Source: Perkinsus chesapeaki
Taxonomy: Eukaryota; Perkinsozoa; Perkinsida; Perkinsidae
NCBI GenBank assembly: GCA_013115145.1
Contig: JAAPAO010000090.1
Location: forward strand, 19,808-83,807
Direction of reading: 5' to 3'
DNA length: 64,000 nt
Positions 12,138-23,371 of the stretch are shown here, piece after piece; position 1 is the stretch's first letter, and each line of letters opens with the position of its first letter. Both the position numbers and the translations under genes were made by a program. The notes under the pieces are model-generated. The model had not been told where the DNA came from, did no database searches, and saw only the letters and a list, made by a program, of their open reading frames with translations.

Positions 12138-13599
12138 CTAAGAGCGGCCATAGCCGCCTGAGCAGCCTGAACTGTTCGGGCCTGAGATGCACTTGAATGT
12201 CGGGGCAGATAGGTAAAAGATGCTCATCACATTGCTCCATTCGTAGTCAGGGTTCGTAGCCTTGAGATTTTCCTTAGCAGCATTGACTATAGCAGTCGCA
12301 AGCAGCCAGTCGTTTGAGTCATTCTGATAGTTATAACTATTGTTCTGAGAGAGCAAGGAACGATAAGATATATTATCATAGTAAAGCAGGTTGAAGCATT
12401 GCTCACCGAAAACTGAAATGGAATTGTATAAAATCCGCCGGGGAGGTATGGCTGTGAGGTGTAGCAGGGCGCAGCAGCAGCAGGTTGCGAGTAAGGTAAA
12501 TGGTATGAAACAGGGTACCAAACAGAATCGTTTCCAAGGGATCTGGAAAAAAAGAAAAAGACAAGTTTCCCAAACAGTTCTAGGATAGTGGTGGTGGCCT
12601 TCTTACGTATTAGCCAGGCCGGAATTGGTTCGCGCACGCCCGTTGTTCACCGCTGCAAACGACGAGCGTCTTCTGCTTTCTCCATCCCCTTCAATATGTT
12701 GATCGATATTAGGCACGCTTGCCCTTCGACCAGCCTTGGCTGATTTTTTATTTGTTTTAAATTTTCCGAGCAGGTCCTCAACAGCCACCCTGGCAGCAGC
12801 GGAAGCACGCTCTATACGGGTACGACCCCTCGAAGAGGTGGTGGAGACTGGGGATGAACCTGGAGACAATTCCAGGCTCTTGCTGCTGCTGATCAAGAGA
12901 GATTATGTGAATGTTACAAAAATGTTCCTCGCTTGTGATGTTCTGATTTGTCGGCGAAATAACATCTGAACCTCCGTGGACCTGACCGAGGCTTTCAACG
13001 ATAGTTCTGGTAGTCTCGCTCGAGAACTCACCGTGGCGTCCGGATTGTGGACGTGCCTCAGCTCCTCGTGGGAGTGAGCAAAAGGGCAATCTTGAGATCC
13101 TTTTCTACACGCCCCGTTCATAAAAGCGATGCACAGCTTCGTCTTGCGGAGGTCTAGTCCCTCATGGACTTCATCAGCGGTATGAGCAAAGCAACCTAAC
13201 AGGATTGCCTTATTGCCATTTGAGTGGAGAGGGCCCAAGATGGACGCACATGCGTTTCCGAAGGTGCAGGCACCTCGAGGATAATACTTGCATAGCTTTG
13301 TACGATACAGCTTAGCCGCCAGCCGAGTTCCTGCTCAGTATAGTACTAGAAAAGAAAACAACACTACCCTACCGGTCCGAGTTGTAGGAACGCTATCATG
13401 CGTCGCAGCCCTAAAAGTGAAGGTATGATGAGCACGACGGAAACTACGCGGACTACGCCCCATGTGCGCACCTCTTCCGCGGAACGTATTGATGCCTCGG
13501 ACTCTCATAGATGGCAGATTTGGATGCCACCATTGGTGTGGGAGGCGCGGTTGGGGAAGACACATTTGATGAGGAGAAGGAGGGGGAGGATGATGACAT
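12138..13599 (-). CDS. Tandem CCCH zinc-finger protein
   Basis: Probable RNA-binding regulator. Exons on the minus strand: 13599-13472, 13410-13373, 13330-13250, 13195-13032, 12981 onward, then further exons to the stop at 12138; the first four introns (61, 42, 54, 50 bp) agree in phase. Two CCCH fingers sit ~60 residues from the start: C-x7-C-x5-C-x3-H (KLCKYYPRGACTFGNACCFAH) interrupted by an intron, and C-x7-C-x6-C-x3-H (KLCIAFMNGACRKGSQDCPFAH), linked by a short DLRKTK spacer. This pairing is common in alveolate and plant post-transcriptional regulators. The N-terminus is Ser-rich (starts MSSSSPSFSS); the C-terminal two thirds are low-complexity, Ser/Arg- and later Tyr/Pro-rich. An acidic plus-strand shadow covers the first exon. 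The last exon's frame is less certain than the fingers. Confidence 0.88.
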
Positions 13600-13716
13600 G
13601 TTCAGAATTGTGAAATTAACCAAGCTACTCCTGCGGTATTAGCGCCATCAGCGCAACAATCGGGGGAGCAGCCCGAAACAGCCGTCATCACGGAAAAGTT
13701 GTAACTTCCATCAATC

Positions 13717-14310
13717 ATGCGGGACGTGTTGGAATTACAGGACGCGGAGGAGGAACGCGAATATGTCGAAAATGCTATACAGTTTCCTAACTACTAACTT
13801 CTACACCTAAAACGATTGTGACTTGGACACTTTCAGGGAAGGAGCGTCACGTGGGGTACGGCGCCACTGCCTTCTCATCATAGGCATCGGCGGCGATCTA
13901 CTTGATAGTAATAATAGTAGGCGGTCGTCTGTGGGGCACCTTCGAGTGGCGGAGGAGGATGAAGGGGAACCGATGATCTACCTGAGACCGAAAGACGTCA
14001 TTGCTGTCAGCGATCGAGGGTCAAACCGTTCCGGGGCAGATACTCCTGAAACTGATGAGAGCGTCTGTTGTCACCAACGAGCGGCGCCGCCAGAACAGGC
14101 AGGTGTGCTCGGTCGTGAGAAGGTCGATGGAACCTACTCACATTGGCAGCAGCTTGCTCGACTTGTGGAGGGTCACCTAAATTCTCTACGGGACCGTTCA
14201 CGACTGCGTCGTTTGCCCATCGAGAACGGCCAGCAGCCGGCGCCACTCGCCGCACGGTCGGAGCCGGCCACAGGCCTCCCGCGCTGGCCCAGCGACAGCG
14301 CCCGTCTTAT
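13717..14310 (+). CDS. Possible small plus-strand orphan gene
   Basis: Weakly supported. ATG 13717 opens a short acidic, helical exon (MRDVLELQDAEEEREYVENA). It joins through an intron of about 60 bp (acceptor TTTCAG near 13835) to an open frame of ~190 codons with an acidic segment (AEEDEGEPMIYLRPKDVI). The open frame runs over the 3' end of the minus-strand aspartyl protease, so its distal part is probably antisense noise and the real 3' end, if the gene exists, is nearer 14150. It would be divergent from the CCCH gene with a ~120 bp shared promoter. No family resemblance. Confidence 0.3.
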
Positions 14311-14314
14311 CGTG

Positions 14315-16852
14315 TTAGAAGTTGCAGCCATGAGGAAAAGCAATGTGACCTGTTATAGGGGCAGTAAGGCGGGTAAACGGTGGGCGCGCACCAACCAGCG
14401 CTAGGGCCACCAGCGCCCCAAGCTCGGTCTCCCGAAATCCCCGAGCATCTTGTTCTGGTGGCAGAAGCAACGGGGAGTTGATGACCATACGGGACGCGGA
14501 GTGATTGGGAACATGGGGGCGATCGGCCAGACTAGGGGGCAGCGTAATGGTGTAGGCATGGTAAAAGCTTACCCAATTCTAGAACGACCGGCATCGAAAA
14601 CGGTGTAGAACTTCTTCATGAAAGTATCGCCGAAGACCCAAGGCGACGTATCGTGGCCCATCTGCACCTGCACCGGCTCGCATCAGCTTCAATCATCCAC
14701 AGCGATCCAATTTAGTCTAGACGCTCACCTCGAGTACACACTGCTTGCTATCGAGACCAGGTCCCGTAAAGTAGTCATGTGGCAGCACCGGAAACTGTCG
14801 GTTGGCAACGAGAACCTGATCTTGGCAGTAGTAGTAGGGGACCCCTTCCTGCTTCGGGGGCTGCTGCTGTCCTACACTGATTCTTCGGGCATGCTGCCGT
14901 AAATCACATGGACAAATCTGACCATGGTGATCTCTGTAGATGAGACGAGCAGCAGCACTTACAACAAGATTGCTCGGTTTCAGAACCGAACACTTGGCGA
15001 GCTTATCAGAGGGCAGCAGAGCAGAGAGGAATTTCACAAAGTCCGGTCTTGGAACCATCAAATAAGAGGTTCCGGTGTCCAACACAATAGCCTGTAGCGG
15101 AGCTACCGATTGCACACCAATGCGCCGGCTCAAATTCGGAGGCTTACCTGCCTCTGGACAAGCAAGCGCTTTGGTACAGGTTCAATATCGTCACCCCCTT
15201 CAACAAGCTCACTGTCAGCAGCAGCAGCCGCCGCCGCCACACCAACAGTGTTCCCTAAGGCGAATCGAGCCATCGACAATCTAACTGTGATTGCATTCTC
15301 TTCCAACCGTCGTCCTTGTGTGACTTTTTCTCTTCGATCACTTCTATAACTGTCTCCATGGCCCAATACACATGACTAACCAACGGAGCCCACGTAAGGG
15401 TCTCTGCTCGGAACCTACACCACCACCAGCAATCACATCATCCCTCTGCGGTCGACACACTAACATGCTTGCATCCAAGCCACCGAAAGCAACGGAGCTT
15501 CCCATCGTAGCAGCAGCAATAGGGTCCTCCGACAACGAGAATGCCATAACCTGCCCGATACCGCTCCCTTCCATCTGGCATGCAATTGGTGTACTGGTTC
15601 CCCCAGGTGCTGTAGGATGTTCTCCAGTGCCGTCGTGCCCGTGCTGCCGAGCGCAGGGAAGCCGAGCCTGCGAACGGCTCTTCATAGGGAGAATCAGGAA
15701 GCAGTTTTTTACCCCATGACACCATCATACAATCCACCCTCGAGGTCTTCACTAAGTGTCGAAACAACCCTGAGAGCTCCTCAGTGAGGCCACAGAGCCA
15801 AATGCTGAGTACAAATGCTGATGAGGAATGCAAAGGGCCTCCGCCGAGGTCCGAGTGGGGGGCACTTCTATCATGTCGCTCTTTGGGTTATTGTCAACTG
15901 CTCCGAAACACACCCGGTCCGACCCTAAACCATGCTTCTGCTGCATTCTTTGCCGCCAAGTACCCTCACCCAGCATGCCCTCGATCGACCCAACGCCATA
16001 GGTCAACTTCCGAGTATCTTTAGACGCCTCGAACGTGCTCGAATTCGACGGGTCGAACCTTGCACGATCCCTCGAGAGTCGTTTCCCTGCTGCTCACCTC
16101 GATCTCGGCACCCAAACGTCAGCGCTGCCAGTGTCAAATATAACAGTGACAGTCTGGGCGGGCACACCAATCTGTATAGGCCCGAAGTACTGGGTGTTAG
16201 CAACGTTGATCAGAGGCTCTAGAATGTACGACAGTCGACTCGGGTCTGCAACAATGACAACGACGACGTATTCGACAGGCCAAATGTCCGAGTTCACCAG
16301 CACCTTTCAAGGCCTGGGAGGTCGAGACCACGGCAGCCGTCTCAACTTCACCAGCCACTGAATTCGCCTGCAGAGCGGTGTTCCACGACAGGCTCCTTCA
16401 CGCCCTCTTACATCGTTCGAAAACTCATCACTTTTGGGCCTCCTATAGACCACCTGAGCGAAGCTGCTGTGTTTTTCCCGCTACACACTGATGAGATATT
16501 CTACTTTAAACTCTGATAAAGCGATAGGTATCTGGCCGCGAATCTCCATCGGAGAATTGCTGTCGCAAGGTACACCGGCGTGTGACACTTGTCTTGACAA
16601 GCGCACTTTCACAGGACGCCGCTACAAGAACACCGTTAACAAGAACAAGGGAAAAGCAGGTACTTGTTCATCGCCGTCCGACCGTTGGTCAACACGGACA
16701 TACGACGCGAACTTATTGTGCGAAGAGCCCCGCAGATCCTGTTCACCGGTTGCCATTGAGAGAACCACCAACCCGAGGTGACCAAGCCTAAGGCACACTA
16801 GTGCCATTGAAAAACAAACTATTTTCGCCAAAATTACACTCCTACAATCCAT
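14315..16852 (-). CDS. Secreted pepsin-like aspartyl protease (family A1)
   Basis: Endopeptidase of the secretory pathway. ATG 16852 begins a hydrophobic signal peptide ([16 protein letters not shown]). Phase-consistent short introns link it to a propeptide and the N-lobe: [15 protein letters not shown], the first catalytic motif [12 protein letters not shown] (~16110-16145), the flap-like [15 protein letters not shown] (~15960), YDGVMGLGFP (~15750-15650), YWAMET (~15360), the second catalytic motif [13 protein letters not shown] (~15060-15095), and the closing [16 protein letters not shown] (~14600-14650). After RIGLA, where family members usually stop, an open exon continues about 85 residues with a hydrophobic [11 protein letters not shown] stretch to the stop at 14315. 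This may be a tail or membrane anchor. Both catalytic Asp motifs are intact. Exon borders in the middle (15300-15750) are approximate. Confidence 0.92.
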
Positions 16853-16958
16853 GCCCTACGGATTGACAAGCACTAAATCCGCAAGCCGTCTGTCCTGTCC
16901 CGAAGAAACTCTAATAGAGCAGCATCCCTTCAGACAATGACCATCTTATCGTTCCTTC

Positions 16959-17410
16959 TTACTCGAGAGCAGTGAGAATATCGGAGTCACCGGCGTCGAG
17001 GATAGCCATGCACGAGACACGGTAGAACCTACGGCAGGCGGTACCGAGGGCATTGTTGTCACCGACGTAGTGGTGGACGCCAGTCTTGGAGAGCATGGCG
17101 TAGTACTCAATCTCGGAACGACGAAGAGCAGGGCAGTTGCTCGACACCAAGACGAGCTTGGCAGAACCGGAACGGATGGCCTAAAATGCACACACTTGAA
17201 GGACAGGCTAAGGGAAGGGGACACTACCTTCATGGTGGACCTCCAACCAATGGTGTACTTTCCGGACTTGAGAACGAGCTGCAAGCCGGCGTTAACGGAC
17301 TCATGAGCCTTAGTCTAAAAAAATAGAAATGGTGACAAGAGGAACATGAAGGAGCCAGCATTCATCTCCCGCTAGTCGCCGCCCGGGCATACCTGCTTCT
17401 TGGACACCAT
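16959..17410 (-). CDS. RPL30: 60S ribosomal protein L30 (eL30)
   Basis: Component of the large cytosolic ribosomal subunit. Three exons, 17410-17393, 17314-17228 and 17180-16959, with introns of 78 and 47 bp, give 108 residues, close to the family's ~110-115. Diagnostic stretches: [37 protein letters not shown] and [16 protein letters not shown], ending shortly after [12 protein letters not shown]. The first exon encodes only MVSKKQ; placing an intron right after the start codon region is common in ribosomal protein genes. Highly conserved and secure. Confidence 0.97.
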
Positions 17411-18271
17411 ATTAAGAGATGCTTCGAGGGTGCTTCCTGAGAAAGAAGACCGACATTAGTCATCTCAAAAGTGTCATCCACAGGGTGCGAAAACGACAAC
17501 AACGGCAGAAGAGATGAGGAACCAACGTTCGCTTCTTACCCGCAAGGTTTCTTGAGGAGGTTTAGTCAAGGGCTCGCGCGAGATTCTCAAAGGGCTATCG
17601 ATCGCGCAATCGATTATCAACTCTTGAAATTCTTGAACAATCTTGCTCTCTTTACTTTCCCTAATGAGATGTTTGCCTTTGCGCACCTTTGCCCCTGTCT
17701 CCGACTAGAGGCTCCTCCTCGGGCCCTCTCGCCTATCACTGAACCACCCCGTCATGCTCAATATGACGATCGACCGGGAAGCACAGTCTCGGGCGAAATT
17801 GAAGTCAGCAAGATCGAGTAGGAATATATTTTCGATGTTTTGGATTTTAAGCTAGAGCTTGCCGGTGACATTCCTCAACAGTGGGCTCTGATAGCGTCCT
17901 TAGTTCAGCATTAGTGTCTGTATTAGGCGTTCTCTTCTGTAAGGTCGTATTCTTAAGTAGCTCCGCTTTCGTCACGTCACACCTTTCGGGGGAGCTTCTG
18001 AGTTCATTAAGCTTCATTCTTTTAAAGTAGTAGCTGCAAGTAATCACCGAATATTCTCCTTTACTCGAACACTATCGAAAATGCCGTTGTTGTCCTACCC
18101 TCGTCATCTCCACTACAGAGTCGACTGGTGCTTCATCGAGCAAAATTCAACCTGATATCTTGCATGTTCATTATTATGGTGCACGTACCGCGGCTCTCAT
18201 AAGATCTTATACTCCATTCGGCACTGTTTCTTATCAGGCCCTCCTTTCAACACTCTAGGGGCTGTATCGTC
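17411..18271. other. Mostly unassigned; weak plus-strand ORF at 17471-17821
   Basis: Region divergent from RPL30. A 116-codon plus-strand frame (starting at GTG, containing PQGFLRRFSQGLARDSQRAI) could be an exon, but it has no ATG or splice support. A second short frame begins at ATG 18080 (MPLLSYPRH). The rest shows nothing recognisable. Confidence 0.35.
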
Positions 18272-18807
18272 ATGGGTGACAGTTCTGTCATTGGCTCATG
18301 TGAAGATTGCCAGTCTATAGACACCGACCAGTCTCGTCGAATCAGGTTTGTTGAAAGTTATTCTCTTTTATCACTTCTGACCTCTTCAGCGTCTTATCGT
18401 TCCACGGATACCGATCCCCTACAGGGAAGCTGTCTGATTGTGTATCAGTTGACTGCGAGGAGGAGAAAGGCACAACCGCTGTGCCGACAGCTTGCTCGAG
18501 CCCCACCGGTCACGTGCACGCTCGTACGGAGGATTCCCCTACAGATGAACACTTTGGATTTTTCGTATCGATTGCTCACTCGGAAGCTTCGCCAATAAAG
18601 GCTGGTACTGTTGCCGGTGACGATAGCGTTGTTGATTACGTTGATGAGCATGGCAATCCTGAGGAACAACGCGTCCCTCTGGGAGTCTTTTCGGTTGGAG
18701 CTTCGACGTTCGGCTACCACAGGGCCCAGCAGCTGCAGACGCGCCTCGCTGGCATTATTATGACCGAGCCCAGCCGGCCGCCTTGGAGCAATATGCTGGA
18801 GCGATAA
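18272..18807 (+). CDS. Small two-exon orphan protein (163 aa)
   Basis: Not recognised. ATG 18272; exon 1 ends at 18345, then a 44 bp GT-AG intron, and exon 2 runs 18390-18807; phases agree. The sequence is acidic and Ser-rich at the start (MGDSSVIGSCEDCQSIDT), with a middle block GFFVSIAHSEASPIKAGTV and a C-terminal RAQQLQTRLAGIIMTEPS. No signal peptide or membrane span. The start could lie further upstream, because open sequence precedes it. Confidence 0.62.
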
Positions 18808-18946
18808 GGAGAATGTAGTATGCTGTAATTCGCTAACATGGGAGAAATATAAGTAATTATTTCATCAATTCTGATGACGCATACGTGTTGAGTATTGTTT
18901 GGATTATTTATGTTGTTGCTTCCCTCCAGTGGTGTTGATTATTATA

Positions 18947-19390
18947 ATGGCCCTCTCGTGGTTGATAAGGTTAACGGTATTTTTGTACGCAGTATCGTGC
19001 GCATCCGGTTGGATCGGAACATCGACACCTCTCGCCGGGCTGGGTTATGATGTATTGATGCCCCCCAGTGTTCCGCCGTCTCTGCCGCAGCTGCAGCAGC
19101 TGCTCGAGTCTGAGCAGCATGTTTCCAATCTCTCAGATGGTCCCATGTCGGAGGGTGTTATGATGCCCAGTCCGACGGCACTATTTGTTATTGCTATTGT
19201 AGCTGTGTACTGCAGTGACCTGTTCTTTGGAGAGAGCTCTTCTTCAACGTCACCCTCATCTTCATCGGCCTATCAGGGTGATCATCAATCGGTAGGGGTT
19301 TATACTCCTTACTCTACTGGAGCGGATACGGTGCTTGGGTCGTCTACTCCAATGTGGCAGCAGCTGCAGCAGTCATCGATACGCAGTTGA
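18947..19390 (+). CDS. Putative small membrane or secreted Ser-rich protein
   Basis: Not recognised. From ATG 18947 the frame begins with a hydrophobic signal-like segment (ALSWLIRLTVFLYAVSCASG), followed by a Pro/Gln stretch, a second hydrophobic segment ALFVIAIVAVYCSDLFFG (~residues 75-95) and a Ser/Thr-rich tail (ESSSSTSPSSSSAY) ending in WQQLQQSSIRS. The layout suggests a signal peptide plus one membrane span. No introns. It lies 139 bp after the previous plus-strand gene. Confidence 0.5.
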   Translation: MALSWLIRLTVFLYAVSCASGWIGTSTPLAGLGYDVLMPPSVPPSLPQLQQLLESEQHVSNLSDGPMSEGVMMPSPTALFVIAIVAVYCSDLFFGESSSSTSPSSSSAYQGDHQSVGVYTPYSTGADTVLGSSTPMWQQLQQSSIRS

Positions 19391-20361
19391 ATGTTGGTGA
19401 TGAGGCCCTTGTGCCAGAGGGGCTCCTCATAATCTGATTTAATAACAAGTTCGATAAGTACACTAGTAACATAATTCTTGTAAGCTGTTAATGAACTCCT
19501 TCGATCACTACTCTTCAATTGTATCCTTGCTATACTACTACTACGACAAGACTGCTCAGGTCATTGTTTGCCGTCTCTTCGTAGTTCATATTCATCAATA
19601 CCATTATTTCCCCCAAGTTCCTGGCTTTCTAACAAGCTTTATCCGTTTGTTGGTAGCATTGGTCCCTATGAGCCTGTGAGCTCCTTCTCGCCTTTATCTG
19701 TATCGTTCTATTTAATCCCCGCTTAAGGCTACATTCCCCCTCGAAATCTCGTATTGGTTTCGTTAAGGTTGCTCATCGCTGCATGTTGCTGCACGACTGA
19801 TTCTTTCCCTCCAACTGTTATCTCTACTTCCCTACAATTGCCCTAATTATTATGATGGTAATGACTGTGGTCGTCACTTTAAAGTCCACTCCTACTAATG
19901 CACCCCTCAATTTACCCTATTGCATGATGCTGTAGCTCGCTTATTATTATTGTCGTCTTGGTCATTTGTCGTATTATCACGGGACATGGTAGTAGTAGTG
20001 CTGAGGTGGCTGATGTCGAATTGCTAATATATCGTCTACTTGTTCACTATAATTTTTGCATCATCTCTGCATACCGCCTTGGTGTCGTTAACAACAGCAA
20101 CAACAACTTACCATCGGCCTGCTGGATTGGTAACAAGTGCTCACTGACGAGGTGGTTAATATTGGCAATGTGTTATTATTGCGTCACTGCCCAAGAATTA
20201 GGCCTGTACCGCACTGTAGCCCTACAGCCTTTTTACTATATCTGTAGCATATATACCGTCATTATAGTCATTTATCTTGTGTTGATATCACAGTTTGTCA
20301 AACCAACTAAGGGAACTCAAAACAGAAAGTTGAAAGGCAATATATTATATCATCATGCGGA
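19391..20361. other. AT-rich intergenic region between convergent genes
   Basis: About 970 bp, visibly more AT-rich than the flanks. A 135-codon frame at 19958-20365 lacks an ATG start and is rich in Ile, Leu, Tyr and Cys, as chance frames in AT-rich DNA are. It overlaps the stop of the minus-strand gene that follows. I see no gene. Confidence 0.5.
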
Positions 20362-21817
20362 CTAGGCTTCACCGAGGTAGCCCAGAAGATCCTTGAATAA
20401 AGCATCCGCGTCATCTTCGACCTTGGAGCTCGAATCAAATGGCTGACTTGGGTCTGTTGAGCCTGCTATATTATTGTTGATAAACAGAAACATCGAAGGT
20501 ACCTAGGTTAACCTCGACGGGATCTAACGGTTTCACGTCATCACGGCTAGGATCTTCCGCAGAGCCTTCATGAGTAATGCCCACCCTATACAAGATAATG
20601 ACGCATGATTTACCCGTACGCAAAAGGACGTGGCATTAAGTACGATGCCGCCGGCTCCAATGGCAATCTTTCCGGTAGGGGAGAGCTGATCGTTATTGAT
20701 TCCTCTGCAACGGTCTTCACCATATCCTTCGTATCTATAAAGGATCATAACACACGGGCTTGCCGGCTGGACCGCTCGGGTGGCGCACCAGCCAGATATG
20801 CGGGTGAATCCGGCTGCTGGGAGATCGAATATGACGGTTCGACAAGGCTCCTAATCGGGAGGCATGTCTCCATGTTACCGGTTTCCGCCGCGGATTCCCC
20901 TAGATTCCCCAGCGCGCCCTCCTCCTGATCTTTGTCTTTAACTCGCGCTTCGGCTTCGACCATACATCTGGCCACTTCACGCCGGCGCGCATCCACCAGG
21001 TTAGCTCGCAACTGAGCGATCTCGTCTGATTAGGACGCTAAAAATATCTGTATGTCATTCCTTTACCTTGTCGTCGATCCTCCATAACAAAGCCCTGGCT
21101 ACTATAACTGCTGCTGCATTCTCGCCAGGGTCGAGCCAGGACCTCCGCTACTTTCCTCTTCTCATCAACCGCCAGTTGTTTTGCTTGGTGGACCGCTCTA
21201 AAGGGTCGCCGCCGAAAAATACAAAACCTCTGTCTACCGGTCTTCCACAATTGGCTCAAAGTGTTGTTCTTGCTGAGCTTCCGCCCGTCGACGTTCCTGT
21301 CTTGCGGCCATGTCATTTAAGCTCGAGATTAAGTGTCCTTCACAACATACCATCGTAACTACTCCATCAATGAGCACTACGTTGTCCGCAAGGCGGCAGT
21401 TCTCTAATCTCTTCACTGCTATTCAATACTTCCGGTGAGTTCCTCGGATTCAGTAGCATCTCTGCTACTCCGACGTTGCTGCAAAACTAGACAATTAGGT
21501 CGGTTGAGGTCTTGGCGGTACTCGATGGGTATGTCTTCGATTAGGCCAGCGTGTGCTAAGTTCTTCCCCTGCTCTTCTGCTTGGGGTACCAGGCGTCGTG
21601 TCGCCATCGCTGGCGTCTCTCGGCAGTCATTCTCAATACGGCTGTTGTCTAAGCTTTGTTTCGTAGCCGAACTCGCAATAGCGTGACCTCTGTTCGACAC
21701 GTAATCGTTCGCACCGGGAAACCTAACCATTTCCCTTCCTTGCTTAAGTCCCTTCGCTAGCTGCTGGGGCGTCATTCTCTGATCAGCTCCAGGTGGGCGA
21801 TTCGGTACGGGTGCCAT
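20362..21817 (-). CDS. Orphan coiled-coil protein with acidic C-terminus
   Basis: Not recognised. ATG 21817 (MAPVPNRPPGADQRMTPQQL). Exons chain through short introns: the first exon to ~21430, then NCRLADNVVLIDGVVTM, ERRRAEAQQEQHFEPIVED, AVHQAKQLAVDEKRKVAEVL ... FVMEDRRQ, then DEIAQLRANLVDARRREVA, and, after a 54 bp intron, TKDMVKTVAEESITISSPLP, then VGITHEGSAEDPSRDDVKP and the last exon ending ADALFKDLLGYLGEA at the stop 20362. The middle is charged and heptad-like (coiled coil); the ends are Pro/Ser-rich and acidic. The first intron junction (near 21410) is unsure because the only GT-AG solution there is 26 bp. Possibly a cytoskeletal or scaffold protein, from composition only. Confidence 0.72.
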
Positions 21818-22003
21818 TGACTAGTGAGTGAACACTAGGTGTCATATACTTTATTTATTAAGTGTAAGGCACGTTCTCTGCTCTGAGTCCGTTGCAGAGG
21901 GCGATTCACTGTACGCAAGCCTATGATTCTCAACCTTATACATCATTAATGCAATTACAGCAACAATAAGTGCAAACAACTAATGGTAAGGTATGTGACA
22001 ACA

Positions 22004-23020
22004 TTACCACCTATCGTAGTAGTAACTGCTTTCGTGTTCATATCTCGTAGTTGAGAGGCCAGATTCATTAGCTGTACGTGAGCTATAGAAGGCTGGGCGT
22101 AAAGACTGTGTGGCTCGTCGACGGCCAGAGTCATAGAGCAGTGTCGATTCTGATGGGTCCTTGTGTGGCGCGAATTGATACACAACGTCATCTCGTGCGT
22201 CACGTCTGGGCAGGGATCCGGCTAATGCGGGGCTCCGATAACTGGTGAAGGTATGGTGATCGGGGTTAGTGTATGATCGCGGTCGGAACGTGTGATCTAG
22301 CGCTCGATGGAGTGGTGCTTGAATGATGATATCAGGAGGAGCTAGGACGCTGCTAGCTCTCTTTAAGTGATACGGCGTCGTGACCTCTATATGCCTTTCA
22401 ACCTTGTAGTGACCGTCATCGCCGTAAACAATATCTTCTTCGCGGTCAACTTCAAACACCTCATGTTTGCGAGGGCTTGGTGGATCCCAATGAGACATTC
22501 GACCTTGTAGTTCAGCAGCTATATTATGATGCAAGTCACGGATTATCATGTCCGTGGTTAGCCGTCGGTCGAGCGCGCTTGCCCGGTGCTGAGAGCGCCT
22601 CGACGTACCTTCCGAAGTCGATGGCTTCCCACTACCACCAACAGGGGCGCCTCTGTCATGCTCGTAACTGGGACTCATTCGGTGTTGTTGTGGATGCTCA
22701 CGTTGCGACACAGAACCGTATGATACGTTGGAGCTGGAACTCGAGAACTGGTCTTCCTCACGCGCTGAAAATATAAATTCATATACACTTAGTCGTATAC
22801 CCGTAAGGCAAGCAGATAAGGCAAGTGACGGGAATTGGAGGCAAATCGCGAGAGAGGTTGTAGCCGAGAAGCATTGCGTGGCAATTTTTGATTGTTTCGT
22901 ACAAATTTATAGTTAGCATTTCACCTTACAGTTGGGTTCAGTTTTGCCTTGTGTATATTTGTTATCGCCGTTATCTTCTCCCTCCTTATCTTTATCGGAT
23001 GGACAGCAACAGTTACCCAT
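22004..23020 (-). CDS. MGNCCC-type membrane-associated orphan (probable N-myristoylation and palmitoylation)
   Basis: Not recognised as a family. Exon 1 (23020-22925) starts MGNCCCPSDKDKEG: Gly2 fits N-myristoyltransferase substrates, and the adjacent Cys triplet fits palmitoylation, a usual dual anchor to the plasma membrane or inner membrane complex. A 168 bp intron leads to one long exon (22756-22004). The body is Ser-rich and then has alternating charged and aromatic stretches (HYKVERHIEVTTPYHLKRA), ending in a Tyr-rich tail (HESSYYYDRW). Total ~282 aa. The intron uses the acceptor GTGAG; another acceptor (TTTTCAG, 5 bases upstream) would need a different donor phase. The protein frame itself is secure. 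Confidence 0.75.
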
Positions 23021-23123
23021 GACAAATTCACCGAATCAATACGGAAAATATGGATCTTGCGCTCTTAGTAGCGCGCGCCGATAAACTCAAGATCTTGAAT
23101 AGACGACCTCTTCCGAAGCCGAA

Positions 23124-23139
23124 GCGCTCCTAGGAGCGC
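23124..23139. repeat. Perfect 16-bp palindrome
   Basis: GCGCTCCTAGGAGCGC is its own reverse complement. It lies between two divergent genes (starts at 23020 on minus, ~23372 on plus), in a GC-rich stretch with further CGCG runs at ~23070. It could bind a dimeric regulator of either gene. Confidence 0.6.
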
Positions 23140-23371
23140 GCTCCAATTCAGGAGAGCCCTATTGACCACCCTGTCTGAACCGTGCAGGAGCCACGTCCTT
23201 ATGATGAAGCTTCCTTAAACTTTTATTAGCATTAGGACACATGCCGCTGGGGGAGCCCGCCGCGCAAGAATGGATACCGGGAGTACATTGCCGTCCTCTT
23301 CGATAGCAACATCCACTCGTTTACGTCTAATGACTCTAGAGTTTATGTTTCGTAGTCTCTCCCCGTCGACC

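Noticed and set aside
13398-13613. Plus-strand acidic frame over the CCCH gene start
   Set aside because: Acidic frames opposite Ser-rich exons are expected; the minus-strand model has ATG and four phase-consistent introns leading to recognisable zinc fingers.
14405-14505. Plus-strand frame ending [10 protein letters not shown]
   Set aside because: It is antisense to the C-terminal exon of the aspartyl protease, which joins in phase right after the family's RIGLA end.
19958-20365. 135-codon plus-strand ORF
   Set aside because: No ATG, AT-rich composition, and it overlaps the secure 3' end of the minus-strand coiled-coil gene.
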